Below are positions 61,233 to 64,000 of a stretch of DNA of 64,000 nucleotides, piece after piece. The notes beneath the pieces are model-generated. The model was given only the letters and a program-made list of their open reading frames with translations, was not told the DNA's origin and did no database searches. Numbering within the stretch: position 1 is the first letter of the stretch; each line of letters opens with the position of its first letter. The stretch covers positions 20,925,616-20,989,615 of the forward strand of contig NC_084894.1 of assembly GCF_958979055.1 (NCBI RefSeq), given 5' to 3'. The position numbers and the translations under genes are program-made. The DNA is from Alnus glutinosa. Taxonomy: Eukaryota; Streptophyta; Magnoliopsida; Fagales; Betulaceae.

Positions 61233-63764
61233 CTACAACTGGCTAATCTCTCCATTTCGACAATTTCCCACCCATAAGTTCATTGTTGAGCTCTTCTGTG
61301 ATGGCAGAACTCTACAGCAATCCCTTCTTGGTGACTGCATATGAAATTTGTGATTCAGTCAGTAGCAGCAATATCAATCTTATGAATTAGAGTGGCTCAG
61401 AAATCCTGAGCCAATATTGCTTGGATGAAGTACTGTTTGACATATATGAAAAAATAGTGAACAAAATAATGCATCTAAATTGTTCAAAATTCATTCTTGT
61501 GAGAAATTTAGAGGTTGTCAAGAAGCTACTTTATGCTTATTAGCTAAATAGAATTTGTTTCTCTCCATTCTTAAATAATCACTTATCCCGAAAGTGTAAG
61601 TTGTCGAGAAATGTTAATAAACTGTCGAGTCAAAGTTCCAAATCAAGACACAGACTGTCTTTTGGATACATAAATGGATAGGAACTAATAAATTTAATCA
61701 ATTAAGTAATATTTTAATATCCATAATTCATGTCTTACAACACTCCCATCTCCAACCAAATCATATTAAAGAAGGACCATTTCCATCATTTTGGTCCGAT
61801 TGAAAGATGATATGTTCTTTTTAAATGTCTAATTATTCTGAGTTCTTTTACTAGGTGTGGATTTGATGGGGGAAGAATTTTTCAGGGGAAACTTAATTCA
61901 CTTAACCTTCTTAAACTTTCATTATTTTTGTAATAATCTCCTAAACTCTCAATTTAGTATATTCATCTTTTAATTTTTTTCAATTTCACCAATTCCTCAG
62001 GATTTTCCATTAAATCCTAACGAAGGGGTGTCAAAATTTTCAAAATGCCCTTAATTTTTTTAGGAAAAAAAAGAAAAGAAAAATTACAAGGATTTAGGCA
62101 TCGGTTAGAATTTAATAAAATTTGCAAAAATACCTACACCCGAATCTTTGATTTTTTTTTTTTCTTTTTTATTAAATAGGGGTATTTTAAAAATTTTAAC
62201 GGATTGAAGAAGCATTTACCTTCTGCCAGCGAAGAGGATCTGGACTTTTAAAGACAACGACGGAGTCAACTTTTTCCGGTGAGGCCATCTTCCAACGGCA
62301 GTTAGGGGAGCGAGATTTGTGGCGGGAGTAAACCCCAACGTTTTGCTTCTTGGCTGGATCATAGCGAGAGGAGGCCATGTAGAAAACAAAGGGCTTCTGG
62401 CAGGGATTCTTGGTCACAGGCCTGGTGTTGAACGCGTACGCCGTGTAATCGGCTTTTCTGTACCAATTGAGGAAAGTTCTTGTGGGCATCTCCAGCTCTC
62501 TGGGAGAGACGACTCCCCTCAAGATTTGAACCACGTAGCCCCACGAGATGGAGATGGACCAATAGCGTTTCTTGTCGTAGCAGATTGATTGCTGCATTAC
62601 ATTTGCCGAGTCGAGCTTCACGGATTGCATGAGGTGCTGGAGGGCTTTCACTCTGGTGGTTCGTGGGAATATCGGTTCCACCACATCAAGGTGGTGGATT
62701 GACACCAATGGAGTGATTGGATGGGCTCCCAAAAGCCCCAATAGGTCTCCATACACATCATACTGCATGCGTCAGGACAAAACACAAAATACTCTTTCAG
62801 GTTAAGATCGAACAATTTCTCTCTGTATATATATATATAAATTCTACTGAATGCATGCATGCATGTTGTTCATAAGTCTTACCTGATGAAACCCAGGTTC
62901 CTTGGTCAGTGGCACTCCGAGCTCAGCCATGCAAGCCTGAATCCTGTCATCACTGCCATACAACCCGGGATACCTCTGAATGCACCGGTCCTGCATCTTC
63001 GCCAACTCCTGCGCTAGAGGATAGCTTATGGCGAATCCGCCGCCGCCGTAAGCCATGGCATACGAGAAATATATATTCTGAACATGACTCTCCGACGAGC
63101 TCCCAACATAATACAACTGCGTATGATCGTACTTCGAAAGTATCCTCACCACATTCTCCACCACGAAAACGGTGTCGTCATCACCCATCACAAACCATCT
63201 CACATCCTTCATCCCAAGCCTCAAAGTCTCCGAAACCACTCTCGAAATCCTCAACGCCGATCTCTGCCCCTGACGGTTATTGTATTTGAATCTTTTGGTG
63301 TCGCCGGAAATCCTAATCTCCGGCAGGCCTTCGTTTCCTCTAGTCCTCACTTTTTTGTCCAACCAAACCACCCCTCTGGTTTCCTTCGGCTTCCACCAAA
63401 CTTTTATGTATTCCTTCCTCTTCTCCCACAGAGACGACGAAGCGGCTATCCCAAAAACAATGTGTTTCAGCTCCGTGTCGTACCGTTGAGATTTTTGCGG
63501 AAGTACAGGTTGCGCGGTTGCATCTTCTACAGACACGTTGGTGAGTGTCTGAAGGTGCTTTTCACTGGAGGCGTCTAAAGAGGTGCCGGAGCATTTGCGG
63601 TGGCCGGTGGTGAGCATGAAGTTGGAAGAGTAGACGATGCAGAGCATGGAGATGATGAAGAAGAACCAGGTGACGGTGGTTCTGAAGCCTATATGTTGTC
63701 TCATTTGAGCCCAACGTGCAGGCTTTTTGTCAGCGTCTTCAACCTTAATGTTCTTACCTCCCAT
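61233..63764 (-). CDS. DUF604 / Fringe-related glycosyltransferase (GT31-like), type II membrane protein
   Basis: Three exons (minus): 63764-62883, 62762-62220, 61334-61233; 508 aa, all junctions in phase 0. A basic cytosolic tail is followed by one membrane helix (about 30-48), giving Golgi type II topology. The catalytic domain shows IVFGIAASSSLWEKRKEYIKVWW, WFVMGDDDTVF with the DDD metal-binding motif (195-197), AYGGGGFAIS, DDRIQACMAELGVPLT, GFHQYDVYGDLLGLL and HHLDVVEPIFP, all hallmarks of plant DUF604 proteins. The last exon encodes SPRRDCCRVLPS and ends GEISQL. Without it the reading frame would run into intron 2 and stop early. The sugar substrate is unknown. It resembles remembered Arabidopsis At1g07850. 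Confidence 0.92.
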
Positions 63765-64000
63765 GGTGGGATAGGATTTTGATTGAGAATTATTAGGATC
63801 TAATCCACCATTTTAATAAGTTTAATTTGTTTTGAGTTTGTTATGAAATAAACCGAATTTAAATGCGGGTAAAATGGATTAATAATTAATCATAGTTGAA
63901 ATTTGGGATTCCGATGAATTAAGGTTATGTCTAAGTTTGCGATTTTCAGAAGGTGCGATTTAAAAATAGAGATTTAAAAAAATTATTTCTAAAAACGCAG
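63765..64000. promoter_or_regulatory. Upstream region of the DUF604 gene
   Basis: AT-rich, no ORF. It should hold the minus-strand promoter; no TATA box can be assigned with confidence. Confidence 0.3.

Noticed and set aside
62909..63578. Plus-strand ORFs opposite the DUF604 gene
   Set aside because: Antisense shadows of a well-supported minus-strand exon.

Overview
This is nuclear DNA of a flowering plant, most likely a woody rosid eudicot. Genes have many short exons with GT-AG introns, intergenic DNA is very AT-rich, and (AT)n microsatellites and plant-type transposons (Ty1-copia, CACTA, hAT, MULE-like MITEs, TRIMs) fill the space between genes. The species cannot be determined from the sequence. 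There are no operons, CRISPR arrays or recognisable tRNA/rRNA genes.

Six host genes can be rebuilt exon by exon with reading frame kept across every junction: an MPK13-type MAP kinase (25098-28386, +, 371 aa); an organellar-type HAD hydrolase (30485-34649, +, 391 aa); mitochondrial trans-2-enoyl-CoA/ACP reductase (41163-36368, -, 370 aa); a receptor-like cytoplasmic kinase of the PBL5/PBL6 type (54832-58758, +, 425 aa); a small single-pass membrane protein of unknown function (59960-60949, +, 159 aa); and a DUF604/Fringe-like glycosyltransferase (63764-61233, -, 508 aa) whose last 33-codon exon is easily missed. From memory, Arabidopsis At1g07850 (DUF604), At1g07870 (PBL5) and At1g07880 (MPK13) are close neighbours, and so are At3g45740 (HAD) and At3g45770 (enoyl reductase). 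The window therefore looks like an ancestral gene block expanded by transposons.

Region by region: 1-7 kb is gene-free and holds MITEs, foldbacks and a copia 3' end. 7.0-24.5 kb is one nested transposon complex: a foldback MITE is split by a 16.9-kb CACTA element. The CACTA element contains a copia element, itself interrupted by a 2.7-kb solo LTR, and a 6.3-kb hAT element that carries two MITEs. Nearly all of these insertions have readable target-site duplications, so their order can be deduced. 24.5-41.2 kb holds the first three genes, with a MITE and a complete 286-bp TRIM between the first two. 41.2-54.8 kb is gene-free and rich in MITEs, two members of a LINE-like family, a TRIM remnant and repeats of a 'gacacgaccc' family. 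54.8-64 kb holds the last three genes.

The kinases, hydrolase, reductase and glycosyltransferase are unrelated housekeeping or signalling genes that do not form one pathway. I found no sign of a new multi-gene system. The most informative structure is the transposon nest.
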